DNA of 30,910 bases from JBOGUF01 sp050696075 (GTDB lineage Bacteria > Chloroflexota > Chloroflexia > Thermomicrobiales > UBA6265), in assembly GCA_050696075.1 (NCBI GenBank), contig JBOGUF010000199.1, positions 1 through 30,910 of the forward strand, read 5' to 3'. The notes beneath the pieces were generated by a model. That model worked only from the letters and a program-made list of their open reading frames with translations, had not been told where the DNA came from and ran no database searches. Position 1 is the stretch's first letter, and every line of letters begins with the position of its first letter. The position numbers and the translations under genes are program-made. Below are positions 23,662-30,895 of this stretch, piece after piece.

Positions 23662-24866
23662 TCTCCTCCTCCCCCCGCCAGACCGCCCGGCGCTGGCTGG
23701 AGTCGCCACGCGCATTGCTCCGCGACCCGGTCGTCGTCTATGCCCTGGCAATTGCACTCGTCTCCCGCATCGCCCTCGCCGGCGTCATGTGGCTCTCGCT
23801 GCGGGCCATCCCACGCCTGCCCCTCTATCCTGCCCAATATGACGACAATTTCTTCCCGGATCACCCCTCGCTCGACGGCTGGGCGCGCTGGGATACCGCG
23901 CATTACGTCAATTTGGCGCTGCACGGCTACGGCTCCGACAACCCGAGTCCCCACGGCGGCCTCGGTTTCTTTCCCCTCTATTCGCTGCTGATGCGCGGCC
24001 TCGTTGAGGTGACCGGCGCGGCGGCGACCCCCGCCAACCTCGCCCTCGCCGGTCTCGTCGTCGCCAATATCTGCTTCTTCGTCGCCGTTGCGTTCTTGGC
24101 CCGCCTCGCCGCCGACCACTTCGGCGCGGAGGCCGGCAAGAACGCGGCGCTCCTGCTCTGCGTTGCGCCCTTGAGCTTCTTCTTCAACGCCGCCTACACC
24201 GAGTCACTCTTCCTTGTCCTGTCATTGGCGAGCCTCACCGCCGCCTCCCGCGGCCGGTGGTGGTGGGCCGCCGCCATCGCCGGCATCGTCACCGGCACCC
24301 GGCTGGTCGGCCTCGCCTTGCCGGCGGCGCTCCTCTTTTTTGCCTGGCGACGCCGAACGTCATTCCGCGATCTGATTGCCATCTGCCTCATCTCTCCGCT
24401 CGGCATCGCCGCCTTTTTCGCCTACACCTGGCTCGCCCACGACAACCTCTTCGCCTACTTCGACGCCCAATCGACTTGGGGCGGCTGGGACGAACACGTC
24501 CGCTTCTACGCCGACCTCTTCCTCACCCGCCCCAACGAGGCGCTGCGCGGCGACCCGCGCCACCTCATCATCATCTTCAACGTCGCCCTCGCCGCGCTGT
24601 ATCTGGCCTTCGTTCCCGCCATTTGGCGCCGTCTCAACCCCGGCATCGCCCTCTTCTCAATCCTCCTCATCGTCATCCAAACCGCGTTCACCTGGGTCTC
24701 CCTCGGGCGCTACCTGCTCCCCGCTGTCGGCCTCTACCTTGTCGTCGGCCTCCTCCTCACCCAAACTCGATACCCCCCCTGGGTCCGAGACGCCGTCGTC
24801 ATCGCCTCGACCATCCTCATGGCCGCGTTGGCTGTGCTCTACGGTCACGGATTCTGGGTCGTCTAG
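23658..24866 (+). CDS. PIG-V-like mannosyltransferase, integral membrane
   Basis: 402-residue protein with about nine predicted transmembrane helices. The first large extracytoplasmic loop contains SLDGWARWDTAHYVNLALHG, followed by GGLGFFPLYSLLMRGL: the conserved Trp-Asp (WDTAHY) and FFPLYP-type motifs of GPI mannosyltransferase II (PIG-V)-like GT-C enzymes, which use polyprenyl-phosphate mannose. AAYTESLFLVLSLASL and TRLVGLALPAALLF also match. Translation is coupled to the peptidase, the ATG overlapping its stop. It may glycosylate exported protein or lipid; acceptor unknown. Confidence 0.85.
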   Translation: MISSSPRQTARRWLESPRALLRDPVVVYALAIALVSRIALAGVMWLSLRAIPRLPLYPAQYDDNFFPDHPSLDGWARWDTAHYVNLALHGYGSDNPSPHGGLGFFPLYSLLMRGLVEVTGAAATPANLALAGLVVANICFFVAVAFLARLAADHFGAEAGKNAALLLCVAPLSFFFNAAYTESLFLVLSLASLTAASRGRWWWAAAIAGIVTGTRLVGLALPAALLFFAWRRRTSFRDLIAICLISPLGIAAFFAYTWLAHDNLFAYFDAQSTWGGWDEHVRFYADLFLTRPNEALRGDPRHLIIIFNVALAALYLAFVPAIWRRLNPGIALFSILLIVIQTAFTWVSLGRYLLPAVGLYLVVGLLLTQTRYPPWVRDAVVIASTILMAALAVLYGHGFWVV

Positions 24867-24877
24867 GCACGCGACAA

Positions 24878-24898
24878 TGCCCGCCGGTGAGGCGGGCA
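24878..24898 (+). terminator. Hairpin after the mannosyltransferase gene
   Basis: TGCCCGCC (24878-24885) and GGCGGGCA (24891-24898) pair perfectly around GGTGA, 11 nt past the stop. No T-run follows, so it is a hairpin-only terminator or mRNA stabiliser. Confidence 0.5.
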
Positions 24899-24952
24899 CG
24901 TCATCCAGGGAATTCGAAGACGAACACCAGACGATTCACTGCCTATCCGCGC

Positions 24953-25300
24953 TCACGCGACCGCCGATTCGACCTCTGCCGGGACCGTCACGACCAGCGT
25001 CATGGCCGTTCGCTCGCGCTCCAGCGTCTCGCGGACGAAGCTAAATGCGCGCTCCGGGATAAACCCCGTGACCCAGGCCGTGTCGCTCCAGAACTGCTCG
25101 GTCAGCGCGCGGGCAAGCTGCTCCAGTCGCGCCGCGTTCGGATCCTCGGCGAATTCGGGCCGGCCGTCGTCGCGCGCCCGGTCGATCGTCGACAAGATTG
25201 GGTAGCGGTCCTCTGCCAAGGGGGCACGGATCACTCGCTCGTCGGCCATCGCAACCACGTTCGACGGTTGCGCCTCTACGCGCGGGGCCCGAGTCGGCAT
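24953..25300 (-). CDS. Hypothetical protein
   Basis: 115 residues (98 from the internal ATG at 25249). The codon use is GC3-rich like real genes, and the sequence is Arg/Glu-rich and mostly helical (DPNAARLEQLARALTEQFWS, then AWVTGFIPERAFSFVRETLE). I recognise no family, signal or membrane segment. It lies directly behind the truncated NB-ARC frame, and its frame overlaps the non-homologous end of that ORF, so it may have replaced the lost part. No Shine-Dalgarno precedes either start. Confidence 0.5.
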   Translation of the reverse strand: MPTRAPRVEAQPSNVVAMADERVIRAPLAEDRYPILSTIDRARDDGRPEFAEDPNAARLEQLARALTEQFWSDTAWVTGFIPERAFSFVRETLERERTAMTLVVTVPAEVESAVA

Positions 25301-25766
25301 CGCGGCACGCCGATGCGATGCCAGCCGCGCTGACGTGCAGGCGTTCCCGGCTGGTCACCGAGACGGTGAGCCGGGGGCAGGCGGCCAGGAGATCGGCGAC
25401 TGCCGGCGCGGCATCGACCACCTGCTCGAAGTTGTCGAGCACCAGCAGTGTCGAGGCGGTTGCCAGGTGCGCCACCAGGCGCCGTACTAGCCGCTCATCG
25501 CTGACCACACGCACGCCCAGCGCTCGAGCCACGGTCGGGAGGACGAGACCAGGATCATCGATCGGGGCGAGCGGAACGACGCGGACGACGCCAAAGTGGT
25601 CGGCCATCTCTTCCGCCGCGTGCAAAGTCAGTCGCGCCTTGCCCACGCCGCCCGGTCCGGTGATTGTGAGAAGGCGGACATCGTCGCGCCGCGGGAGATC
25701 GCGGATAGCAGCGGCCTCCCGCTTCCGGCCGACCAGCGGCGTCAGCGGCGGCGGCAGGTCAAGCAC
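25301..25766 (-). pseudogene. Truncated NB-ARC/STAND regulator (N-terminal fragment)
   Basis: The frame opens at a GTG (25766) with CAGGAG 7 nt upstream and reads LPPPLTPLVGRKREAAAIRD, the standard start of Chloroflexota LuxR-type NB-ARC ATPases. Walker A is GPGGVGKARL (the usual Thr after Lys is Ala), Walker B is LLVLDNFEQVVDAAP, and VTSRERLHVS follows. Homology stops there; the remaining open frame to 25041 is antisense-like filler. Normal members have several hundred further residues (helical repeats, HTH). This is therefore an eroded regulator; the altered Walker A fits relaxed selection. Confidence 0.75.
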
Positions 25767-25857
25767 CTCTTCACTCCTGTCAAGGGAGATCAGCAGCTCG
25801 ATACGAGTTAGTTGCGCCCATCTTGGGGATTCGCCCTCACCGCGTCAACTCGGCATG

Positions 25858-25920
25858 AGTTCGGCGTTCGAGGTTCGGCGCAACGTCTTCCGTCGAACAC
25901 CGAACGCCATACGCCGAACT
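25858..25920. repeat. Imperfect inverted repeat of GTTCGGCG units
   Basis: AGTTCGGCGT (25858-25867) pairs perfectly with ACGCCGAACT (25911-25920), and inner GTTCGG (25873-25878) pairs with CCGAAC (25900-25905). It ends on the stop codon of the MFS gene and may serve as its terminator. The CGAAC/GTTCG words resemble the heptamer array at 18613-18632. Confidence 0.55.
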
Positions 25921-27232
25921 ACGAACCTTCCTCCGGCGGTCGCACCTTCTGGAACATCACCAGCAGCAGCACGTCGTAGATCGCCTTCAGCGCCCCGCCG
26001 ATCAGCAGCGGCCAGCCAAACGTCGTCAAGCTGAGAAGATACCCCGACAGGAACGGGCTGCCCGCGGCGGCGAGGCTGCGCGGCACATTCGTCACGCTCG
26101 CCGCCGCCGGGCGTTCCTCCGGCGAGACGACGGCCATCACGTACGACTGCCGCGCCGGGATATCCATCTGCGACAGCGCGCTGCGCGCCAGTAGCAGCGC
26201 CACCGTCAGCCAGAGCGACGGCATAAACGGGGTCAGGATCAGGAGTAGGTTCGCCGGCAGATGCGTAAAGACCATCGTGTTGATCAACCCGATCCGTGCT
26301 GCCAACCTTGGCGCGGCGAGTTGCGAGAACGCGGCCAGCAGATTGCTCCAGAAAAAGATCGTGCCGGCGGTCGCCACCGACAGATCGAACCGCTCGAAGA
26401 GCCAGAGGGCAAGTAGCGACTGGACGACGAAGCCCCCCGCGAACGAGTCGAGGCTGAAGACCGCCGCCAACCGGTAAACGATGCCGCGAGACGCGCCGAG
26501 CGGCCGCACCGCCGGCCCGCCCGCGGGCTCGATCGCCGGCGAGAGCCGCCGGTAGCGCGTCATCGTTGCCAACCCGATCAACGCGTAGAACACGAACATC
26601 GCGTCGAGCGCGCGGTCGAGCGAAACCGCCGTGCGACCAGCCACCACCTCCGGCAGCGCGGCGGCGAGCGCCCCGAACGCGGCGCTGAGTGAACCAACCA
26701 GGCTATACCGGGCAAAGAGCGCCGTCCGCGCCGAGGCGTTGACCGTCCGCGACAACAACGCTTGTTCGGTCGGCAGGAACACACTGACGTCGCTGGCGGT
26801 GGGGCTAATCGTGCCGACGAGGGAGACGACGAGTAGGGGCCAGAAGCCGTCGAAATACGCAAACCCCAACCCGGTGGCGACCATCAGCAGCGAGGCGCGG
26901 ATCAGCAGCGCCCGTCGCCCATACCGAAACGCCACCAAACCCAGAAAGAGCGTCAATGCCGCCGACCCGATGAGGGTAGCGGTGACGATGAGGCCGATCC
27001 GCGCATTGCCCAGACCGAGCGTCGTCAGGTGCAGCGGCAGCAAGACGCTGACGAACCCATCGGCGAAGGCGCGAATCGCCCGCGCTTCCAACAGAGTCGC
27101 CGCATCAACAGTCGCACCCGCCGGCAGGAAAGGCCAGCGGCGCGCGACGGCGCGCCGCTGGCTCCCGATCTCGGACTCGACTGTCTCGACCTCCCCCGCG
27201 GGGGGTTCCGGACATCGGTTCATAGCGGCCAT
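25919..27232 (-). CDS. MFS transporter
   Basis: 437-residue major facilitator with about 12 hydrophobic helices after a 45-residue polar N-terminus. The loop between helices 2 and 3 is FRYGRRALLIRASLLM (RxGRR motif), and AAPRLAARIGLINTM occupies the equivalent position in the second half. ARQSYVMAVVSPEERPAAAS, with its conserved Asp-Ile-Pro-Ala-Arg start, fits drug- or ion-efflux members. It is divergent from the split chrB genes, sharing the operator at 27256-27278; it probably takes the place of ChrA as exporter, though its cargo is not proven. TACAAT ends 6 nt before the ATG, suggesting a leaderless message. Confidence 0.87.
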   Translation of the reverse strand: MAAMNRCPEPPAGEVETVESEIGSQRRAVARRWPFLPAGATVDAATLLEARAIRAFADGFVSVLLPLHLTTLGLGNARIGLIVTATLIGSAALTLFLGLVAFRYGRRALLIRASLLMVATGLGFAYFDGFWPLLVVSLVGTISPTASDVSVFLPTEQALLSRTVNASARTALFARYSLVGSLSAAFGALAAALPEVVAGRTAVSLDRALDAMFVFYALIGLATMTRYRRLSPAIEPAGGPAVRPLGASRGIVYRLAAVFSLDSFAGGFVVQSLLALWLFERFDLSVATAGTIFFWSNLLAAFSQLAAPRLAARIGLINTMVFTHLPANLLLILTPFMPSLWLTVALLLARSALSQMDIPARQSYVMAVVSPEERPAAASVTNVPRSLAAAGSPFLSGYLLSLTTFGWPLLIGGALKAIYDVLLLVMFQKVRPPEEGS

Positions 27233-27255
27233 ACACGCATTGTACTCCGACGCAT

Positions 27256-27278
27256 ATAACGAGTGTTATACTCGTTAT
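27256..27278. promoter_or_regulatory. Perfect inverted-repeat operator between MFS and chrB genes
   Basis: ATAACGAGT (27256-27264) and ACTCGTTAT (27270-27278) are exact reverse complements with a 5-nt centre. The site lies 24 nt before the MFS start and 73 nt before the ChrB-N start. TATAAC (minus) and TATACT (plus) hexamers lie within it, so a bound protein would block both promoters. It is a good candidate for a dimeric regulator, possibly the ChrB-N protein itself. Confidence 0.7.
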
Positions 27279-27350
27279 TGTTCCTGGCTCGACCGACTCT
27301 TGGCACGAACCAATGCCATCCTTCCGATCCATAGCTGCAATGAGACTGCG

Positions 27351-27947
27351 ATGAGTACACGCGCGGGAACTATCGAGAGTACGCCGAGGGTCGCCAGGCA
27401 CGTCCTGCCGGTGACGTGGGTGCTGCTGATCTATGTCGTGCCGAGCCACCCTTCTCGACTGCGGGCGTCGATTTGGCGCGACCTGAAGAAGGTGGGCGCT
27501 GTCTATCTTCGCGACGGCGTTTGCGCGCTGCCGGAACGGGTGGAGACCGTGGCGACCTGCCGCGCAATTGCGGCACGAATCGGCGAGTTTGGCGGGCAGG
27601 CGACGGTCGCTGAAGGCGCGCGCGTTGCACCAGAACGGGCCGAGGCGCTCGTCGTCGCGGCACGCGCGGCGCGGGAAATCGAGTGCGCCGACCTCGCCCA
27701 GGAGGCCGAAGCGTTCCTGGCCCACGTCGAGCGGGAACGGACGCACCGGCAGTTCGGCTTCGCCGAGCTGGAAGAGCTCGACGCCGACCTGGGCAAGCTC
27801 AAGCGGTGGGCCGAGCAGATACGCGCCCGCGACCACTTCGCGACGAATGCGGCGCGTTCCCTCGACGAGCTCTTCGGCCGGTGCGAGGCCACGCTGGGGG
27901 CGTTCCTCGACGACGCCTACGGCAACGAAGCGGGAGCAGGGCCGTGA
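27351..27947 (+). CDS. ChrB N-terminal-domain protein
   Basis: 198-residue protein matching only the N-terminal (regulatory) half of ChrB, the chromate-responsive regulator/resistance protein. Conserved stretches are WVLLIYVVPSHPSRLRASIW, then RDLKKVGAVYLRDGVCALPE, and a helical end with HRQFGFAELEELDADLGKLK and WAEQIRARDHF. The ATG at 27351 is chosen because the domain begins about 20 residues later; upstream frame is antisense to the MFS gene. It ends in GTGA, coupling it to the gene for the ChrB C-domain. In ordinary ChrB both halves form one protein of about 300 residues. Confidence 0.85.
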   Translation: MSTRAGTIESTPRVARHVLPVTWVLLIYVVPSHPSRLRASIWRDLKKVGAVYLRDGVCALPERVETVATCRAIAARIGEFGGQATVAEGARVAPERAEALVVAARAAREIECADLAQEAEAFLAHVERERTHRQFGFAELEELDADLGKLKRWAEQIRARDHFATNAARSLDELFGRCEATLGAFLDDAYGNEAGAGP

Positions 27948-28450
27948 GGTGGATCACGCGGCGCAACGCCCACGTCGACCGCACGTCGTGCCCCTGGCTG
28001 ATCCGGCACTTCATCGACGCGGAGGCAGAATTTGTCTTCGTCCCGGTAGACGCCGACCTGGCTACGCTCGACGGGCATACCTTCGATATGCGCGACGCCG
28101 AATACGCACATCAGGGCGCCAAATGCACCTTCGAGGTGATGGTCGAGCGCCACGAGCTCCACCGCGACCCGGCGTTGATCGAGATGGGGCGCATCATCCG
28201 CGACGCGGATGTGCCGCCCAGCCGCACGCGCCGTCCGGAGGGGGCCGGGCTCGACGCCTTGATCCGGGGCTTTCAGCTCAGCATCCCGGACGACCACGAG
28301 AAGCTGCACTTGACGGCGCCGCTCTACAGCGCGCTGTACGCCTATTGCCGCGCCAAGGTGGCAGTAATGCCACCTAAGCAAGGCACGCCGCGACCCAGGT
28401 TGCGCTATAGCCGCCGCGTGGCCGAGCATCTGCTGAAGGACGAGACATGA
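27944..28450 (+). CDS. ChrB C-terminal-domain protein 1
   Basis: 168-residue protein corresponding to the C-terminal half of ChrB: HVDRTSCPWLIRHFIDAEAE, HTFDMRDAEYAHQGAKCTFE, MGRIIRDADVPPSR and APLYSALYAYC. The Cys-Pro-Trp-Leu-Ile and Lys-Cys-Thr-Phe elements are the family's invariant positions. The GTG at 27944 overlaps the stop of the N-domain gene by 4 nt. A basic tail (RPRLRYSRRVAEHLLKDE) is an addition not seen in the second copy. Its role is presumably chromate sensing or detoxification together with the N-domain protein. Confidence 0.85.
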   Translation: MRWITRRNAHVDRTSCPWLIRHFIDAEAEFVFVPVDADLATLDGHTFDMRDAEYAHQGAKCTFEVMVERHELHRDPALIEMGRIIRDADVPPSRTRRPEGAGLDALIRGFQLSIPDDHEKLHLTAPLYSALYAYCRAKVAVMPPKQGTPRPRLRYSRRVAEHLLKDET

Positions 28451-28473
28451 GCCGGCGACGTCAGGGCCGGCTC
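28449..28473 (+). terminator. Hairpin between the two ChrB-C genes
   Basis: GAGCCGGC (28449-28456) pairs with GCCGGCTC (28466-28473) across 9 nt, the 5' arm beginning in the TGA stop codon. No T-run follows. It may attenuate or stabilise the transcript before the second ChrB-C gene 71 nt on. Confidence 0.4.
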
Positions 28474-28543
28474 TGGCGCCCTTTCCACCATTCACGAGGC
28501 GCGCCGGTTCGACAGTCCAGCGGCTTCACGAAGGAGGAGGACC

Positions 28544-28975
28544 ATGCAGTGGGTCACCCGAGCCCGGCCCAAAGTGGACCGGATCGCCTGTCCCTGGCTG
28601 ATCAAGCGCTTCGTCGACCCCGCGGCCGAGTTCCTCTACGTGTCGGCCGAGGAAGTGATGGCCGTCGCCGCGCGCACGGGAGCCATCTCGTTCGACGTGC
28701 CGGGCGTGGAACTCGGCCACCACGCGGAGAAATGCTCCTTCGACGCCATCCTTAAGACGTACGGTCTGACAGATCCGGCGCTTCGGCGCCTGGCGTTGAT
28801 CGTCCGGGGAGCCGACACCCCGGCGAAGGACCTGACCCCCGAATCACGCGGACTAGAAGCGACTGCCGAGGGTTTCCGCCTTCTCCACGAGAACGACCAC
28901 GAGCAGTTGGCGGCCGAGTCGGTGGTCTACCACGCGCTCTACGCCTACTGCCAGTCCCCGGAGGAGCATCGATGA
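28544..28975 (+). CDS. ChrB C-terminal-domain protein 2
   Basis: 143-residue second ChrB C-domain paralogue, closer to the family consensus: KVDRIACPWLIKRFVDPAAE, GAISFDVPGVELGHHAEKCS, LALIVRGADTPAKDL and SVVYHALYAYCQS. It has a strong AAGGAGGAGG before the ATG at 28544, so it is well translated on its own. It differs strongly from the first copy outside the conserved words, so it is an old duplication or a separate acquisition. It ends in ATGA, coupled to the phosphatase-like gene. Confidence 0.88.
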   Translation: MQWVTRARPKVDRIACPWLIKRFVDPAAEFLYVSAEEVMAVAARTGAISFDVPGVELGHHAEKCSFDAILKTYGLTDPALRRLALIVRGADTPAKDLTPESRGLEATAEGFRLLHENDHEQLAAESVVYHALYAYCQSPEEHR

Positions 28976-29346
28976 CCCGCACGGTGCTGTTCGTTTGTCT
29001 CCACGGCGCGGCGAAGAGCCGCCTTGCGGCCGCATTCTTCAACGCGGCGGCGCCGGCTGGCTGGCGGGCCACGTCGGCCGGGTTGGAGCCACAGGCAGCC
29101 GTCAGCGCCAATGCCGTGCGGCTGCTGGCTGGCAGCCACGCCGAGGCGCTGCTGGATCGCGATCCACCGCGCTCGATGGCGGCGGTGCAAGCCCCGGATC
29201 GGGTCGTGGCCATCGACTGCGACGCGCCAGGCGCCGATCGGTGGGACCTGCGGCCCCAGGAACTTAGCGAGGTGATGCGCGACGATATTCGCGCCCGCGC
29301 GGAAGCGCTTGCTCAGTCTATCAATGGGTCGGGCCGACGAGCTTGA
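28972..29346 (+). CDS. Low-Mr phosphatase/arsenate-reductase-like protein
   Basis: 124-residue protein of the low-molecular-weight tyrosine phosphatase/ArsC fold. The P-loop is VLFVCLHGAAKSRLAAAFFN: the nucleophile Cys is followed by a five-residue loop and Lys-Ser, where classical members have Arg-Ser. This C-x-H-G-x-x-K-S variant is a known subgroup, so it is not necessarily inactive. Late residues ADRWDLRPQELSE are near the general-acid position, though a clear Asp-Pro is absent. It is coupled to the second ChrB-C gene, suggesting a role in oxyanion (chromate or arsenate) resistance. It overlaps the convergent YtkA-like gene by 26 nt at its 3' end. Confidence 0.8.
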   Translation: MTRTVLFVCLHGAAKSRLAAAFFNAAAPAGWRATSAGLEPQAAVSANAVRLLAGSHAEALLDRDPPRSMAAVQAPDRVVAIDCDAPGADRWDLRPQELSEVMRDDIRARAEALAQSINGSGRRA

Positions 29347-29839
29347 CGTGAAAGATAACCGCGACGTCCGGCTCCCCCTCGCGGCGGACAACAATCTCGG
29401 CCTCCCAGTTGCCGCCCATCCCCATCGACACCCGTTCCGCCAGGTACCGCCCATCACCCTGGTGGACGGCCTTGTCGGTGGAGACGCCGTGGTCCATGTC
29501 GATGTGGCGCGTGCGGACCTCGACGGTCGCGTCCTCGACCGCCTCGCCCGCCGCGTCCCGCACCACCAGGATCAGGTCAACCGGTCCGGCCTTCGTCGAG
29601 CCCGCGATCAGCGTCACGACCAGATCATCGCCGACAACGGGCGTTCCCAGACCCACCGGCACACAATCGCCGATGGTCGCCAACGGCGTCGCCACGGGGA
29701 CGCACGGCGTCGCGGCCGGCGTCGCGAGAGTCGCGCTGGCCGGTGTCTCAAGCCATCCTGACGATGCCCACATCACGAGCAACGTACTGGCGGCACCCGC
29801 GTAGATCAACCACGATTTCCGACAACGCGTCCGCTTCAT
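29321..29839 (-). CDS. Exported YtkA/FixH-like protein
   Basis: 172-residue exported protein. A basic start (MKRTRCRKSWLIY) and hydrophobic stretch form a signal peptide or anchor, followed by an Ala/Thr/Pro-rich linker. The C-terminal beta domain has DLILVVRDAAGEAVEDATVE, HIDMDHGVSTDKAVHQGDGR and the GMGGNWEAEIVVRREGEP segment, the YtkA/FixH pattern (Met-Asp-His-Gly, then Gly-x-Trp). Such domains accompany copper and cytochrome oxidase assembly proteins, but none is adjacent. A TTG at 29854 is an alternative start. It follows nudC on the minus strand and may share its transcript. Confidence 0.82.
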   Translation of the reverse strand: MKRTRCRKSWLIYAGAASTLLVMWASSGWLETPASATLATPAATPCVPVATPLATIGDCVPVGLGTPVVGDDLVVTLIAGSTKAGPVDLILVVRDAAGEAVEDATVEVRTRHIDMDHGVSTDKAVHQGDGRYLAERVSMGMGGNWEAEIVVRREGEPDVAVIFHVKLVGPTH

Positions 29840-29857
29840 GCTCCCCCGACGCAACGA

Positions 29858-30700
29858 TCACGCATCGCCGCTCAACGCGCCATGCTTGGCCAAATAGGCA
29901 TCGATCAGACGACGCGCGATGCTGATCGTGCCCGGCAGACCCGGCAGGGTATCCGGCGTGAACCACCCGGCGTCGACAATCTCGCGCTCGTCCATCCGAA
30001 TCTCGCCGCCCGCGTAGACCGCCGTGAACCCAATCATGAGCGAGTGCGGGAATGGCCATGGCTGGCTGCCGACGTAGCGGATATCCGCGACCGATATCCC
30101 GACTTCCTCGTCGATCTCGCGGGCAACCGCTTCCTCCAGCGACTCCCCCGGCTCGACGAACCCGGCCAAGGCGCTGTACATGCCGGGCGCAAAGTGCGGA
30201 CCGCGCGCCAGCAACACGTTCCCGTCGCGCTCGACCAAGGTGATCACCGCCGGCGAGAGCCGGGGAAACTGAAGCAGACCGCACGCCGGACAGCGCTTCG
30301 CCCGCTCCCGAGGGTGGTCGTCGGTCGGCCCACCGCACCGGCCGCAGAACCGATGATCGCGGTCCCAAGCCACGATCTGCGCCGCCCGCCCCGCCAGCCC
30401 AAAGAGTTCGTCCGGCACCGCCCCAAAGAGCGGCCGTAAGCCCGATAGGCGCATACCAGGCGGTGGCTCGAACGCCGCCGGCAAATGGACGGCGTAGCAA
30501 TGGCGCCCGCCGAGCGCGCCCAGGTAATGACAGCAGTCGACGGTCGATCCCGCGGCGGTCAGGTCGGTTGCGCACGGAATCGCCACCGCCTCGCCGTCGA
30601 CGACGAGCACCTCACCCTCGCGAAAGGCGAACCACAACACGTCGCCGTCGAGGGCAACGTCGGCCGGCGGCGCGGTCGCGGGTACAAACGCGTGATGCAT
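29858..30700 (-). CDS. nudC: NAD(+)/NADH pyrophosphatase NudC
   Basis: Hydrolyses NADH to NMNH and AMP; NudC enzymes also remove NAD caps from RNA 5' ends. The zinc ribbon is Cys119/Cys122 (FCGRCG) and Cys137/Cys140 (CPACG). The Nudix box spans Gly180 to Gly201 (GFVEPGESLEEAVAREIDEE, then VG), with Glu186, Arg194, Glu195 and Glu198 in place. SQPWPFPHS at 212-220 is the NudC-specific NAD-binding motif. At 280 residues it has normal length. No Shine-Dalgarno is visible; TACAAT (30715-30710) ends 9 nt before the ATG, so the message is probably leaderless. Confidence 0.96.
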   Translation of the reverse strand: MHHAFVPATAPPADVALDGDVLWFAFREGEVLVVDGEAVAIPCATDLTAAGSTVDCCHYLGALGGRHCYAVHLPAAFEPPPGMRLSGLRPLFGAVPDELFGLAGRAAQIVAWDRDHRFCGRCGGPTDDHPRERAKRCPACGLLQFPRLSPAVITLVERDGNVLLARGPHFAPGMYSALAGFVEPGESLEEAVAREIDEEVGISVADIRYVGSQPWPFPHSLMIGFTAVYAGGEIRMDEREIVDAGWFTPDTLPGLPGTISIARRLIDAYLAKHGALSGDA

Positions 30701-30724
30701 AGCATCGGCATTGTACTAGGCGAC

Positions 30725-30895
30725 AGGCGTCAGGCGTTAGGGCGTGTCTGCACACCGTCATGCTGAGGCGCAGCCGAAGCATCCCCCGGCGAAGCCGTCT
30801 CGTCGTGCCGCCGCTGCGCTGCGCGCGGGGATGCTTCGATTCCTCAGCTTGACGGTGTGCAAACGCGGCCTAGGCGTCAGGCGTTAGGCGTCAGG
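30725..30895. repeat. Long hairpin element flanked by 17-nt direct repeats
   Basis: Left arm 30750-30786 and right arm 30827-30860 are inverted repeats: 18 of 19 outer bases (30750-30768 against 30842-30860) and 12 of 12 inner bases (30775-30786 against 30827-30838) pair, with a 6/3-nt bulge between and a 40-nt loop. The identical AGGCGTCAGGCGTTAGG lies on both sides (30725-30741, 30872-30888), and AGGCGTCAGG continues to 30895. It looks like a REP/MITE-type element placed in, or bracketed by, an AGGCGTY repeat. No transposase is visible. Confidence 0.75.

Noticed and set aside
22750..23757. 335-codon minus-strand open frame over the M1 peptidase
   Set aside because: Antisense shadow with Val/Gly/Glu-rich sequence; the opposite strand encodes a clear HExxH peptidase.
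25041..25300. Tail of the NB-ARC frame
   Set aside because: After VTSRERLHVS the sequence becomes Arg-rich and unlike the family; the minus-strand ORF at 24953-25300 in another frame has better codon use.
26631..27350. Upstream extension of the ChrB-N frame
   Set aside because: It is antisense to the MFS gene; the domain starts after the ATG at 27351.
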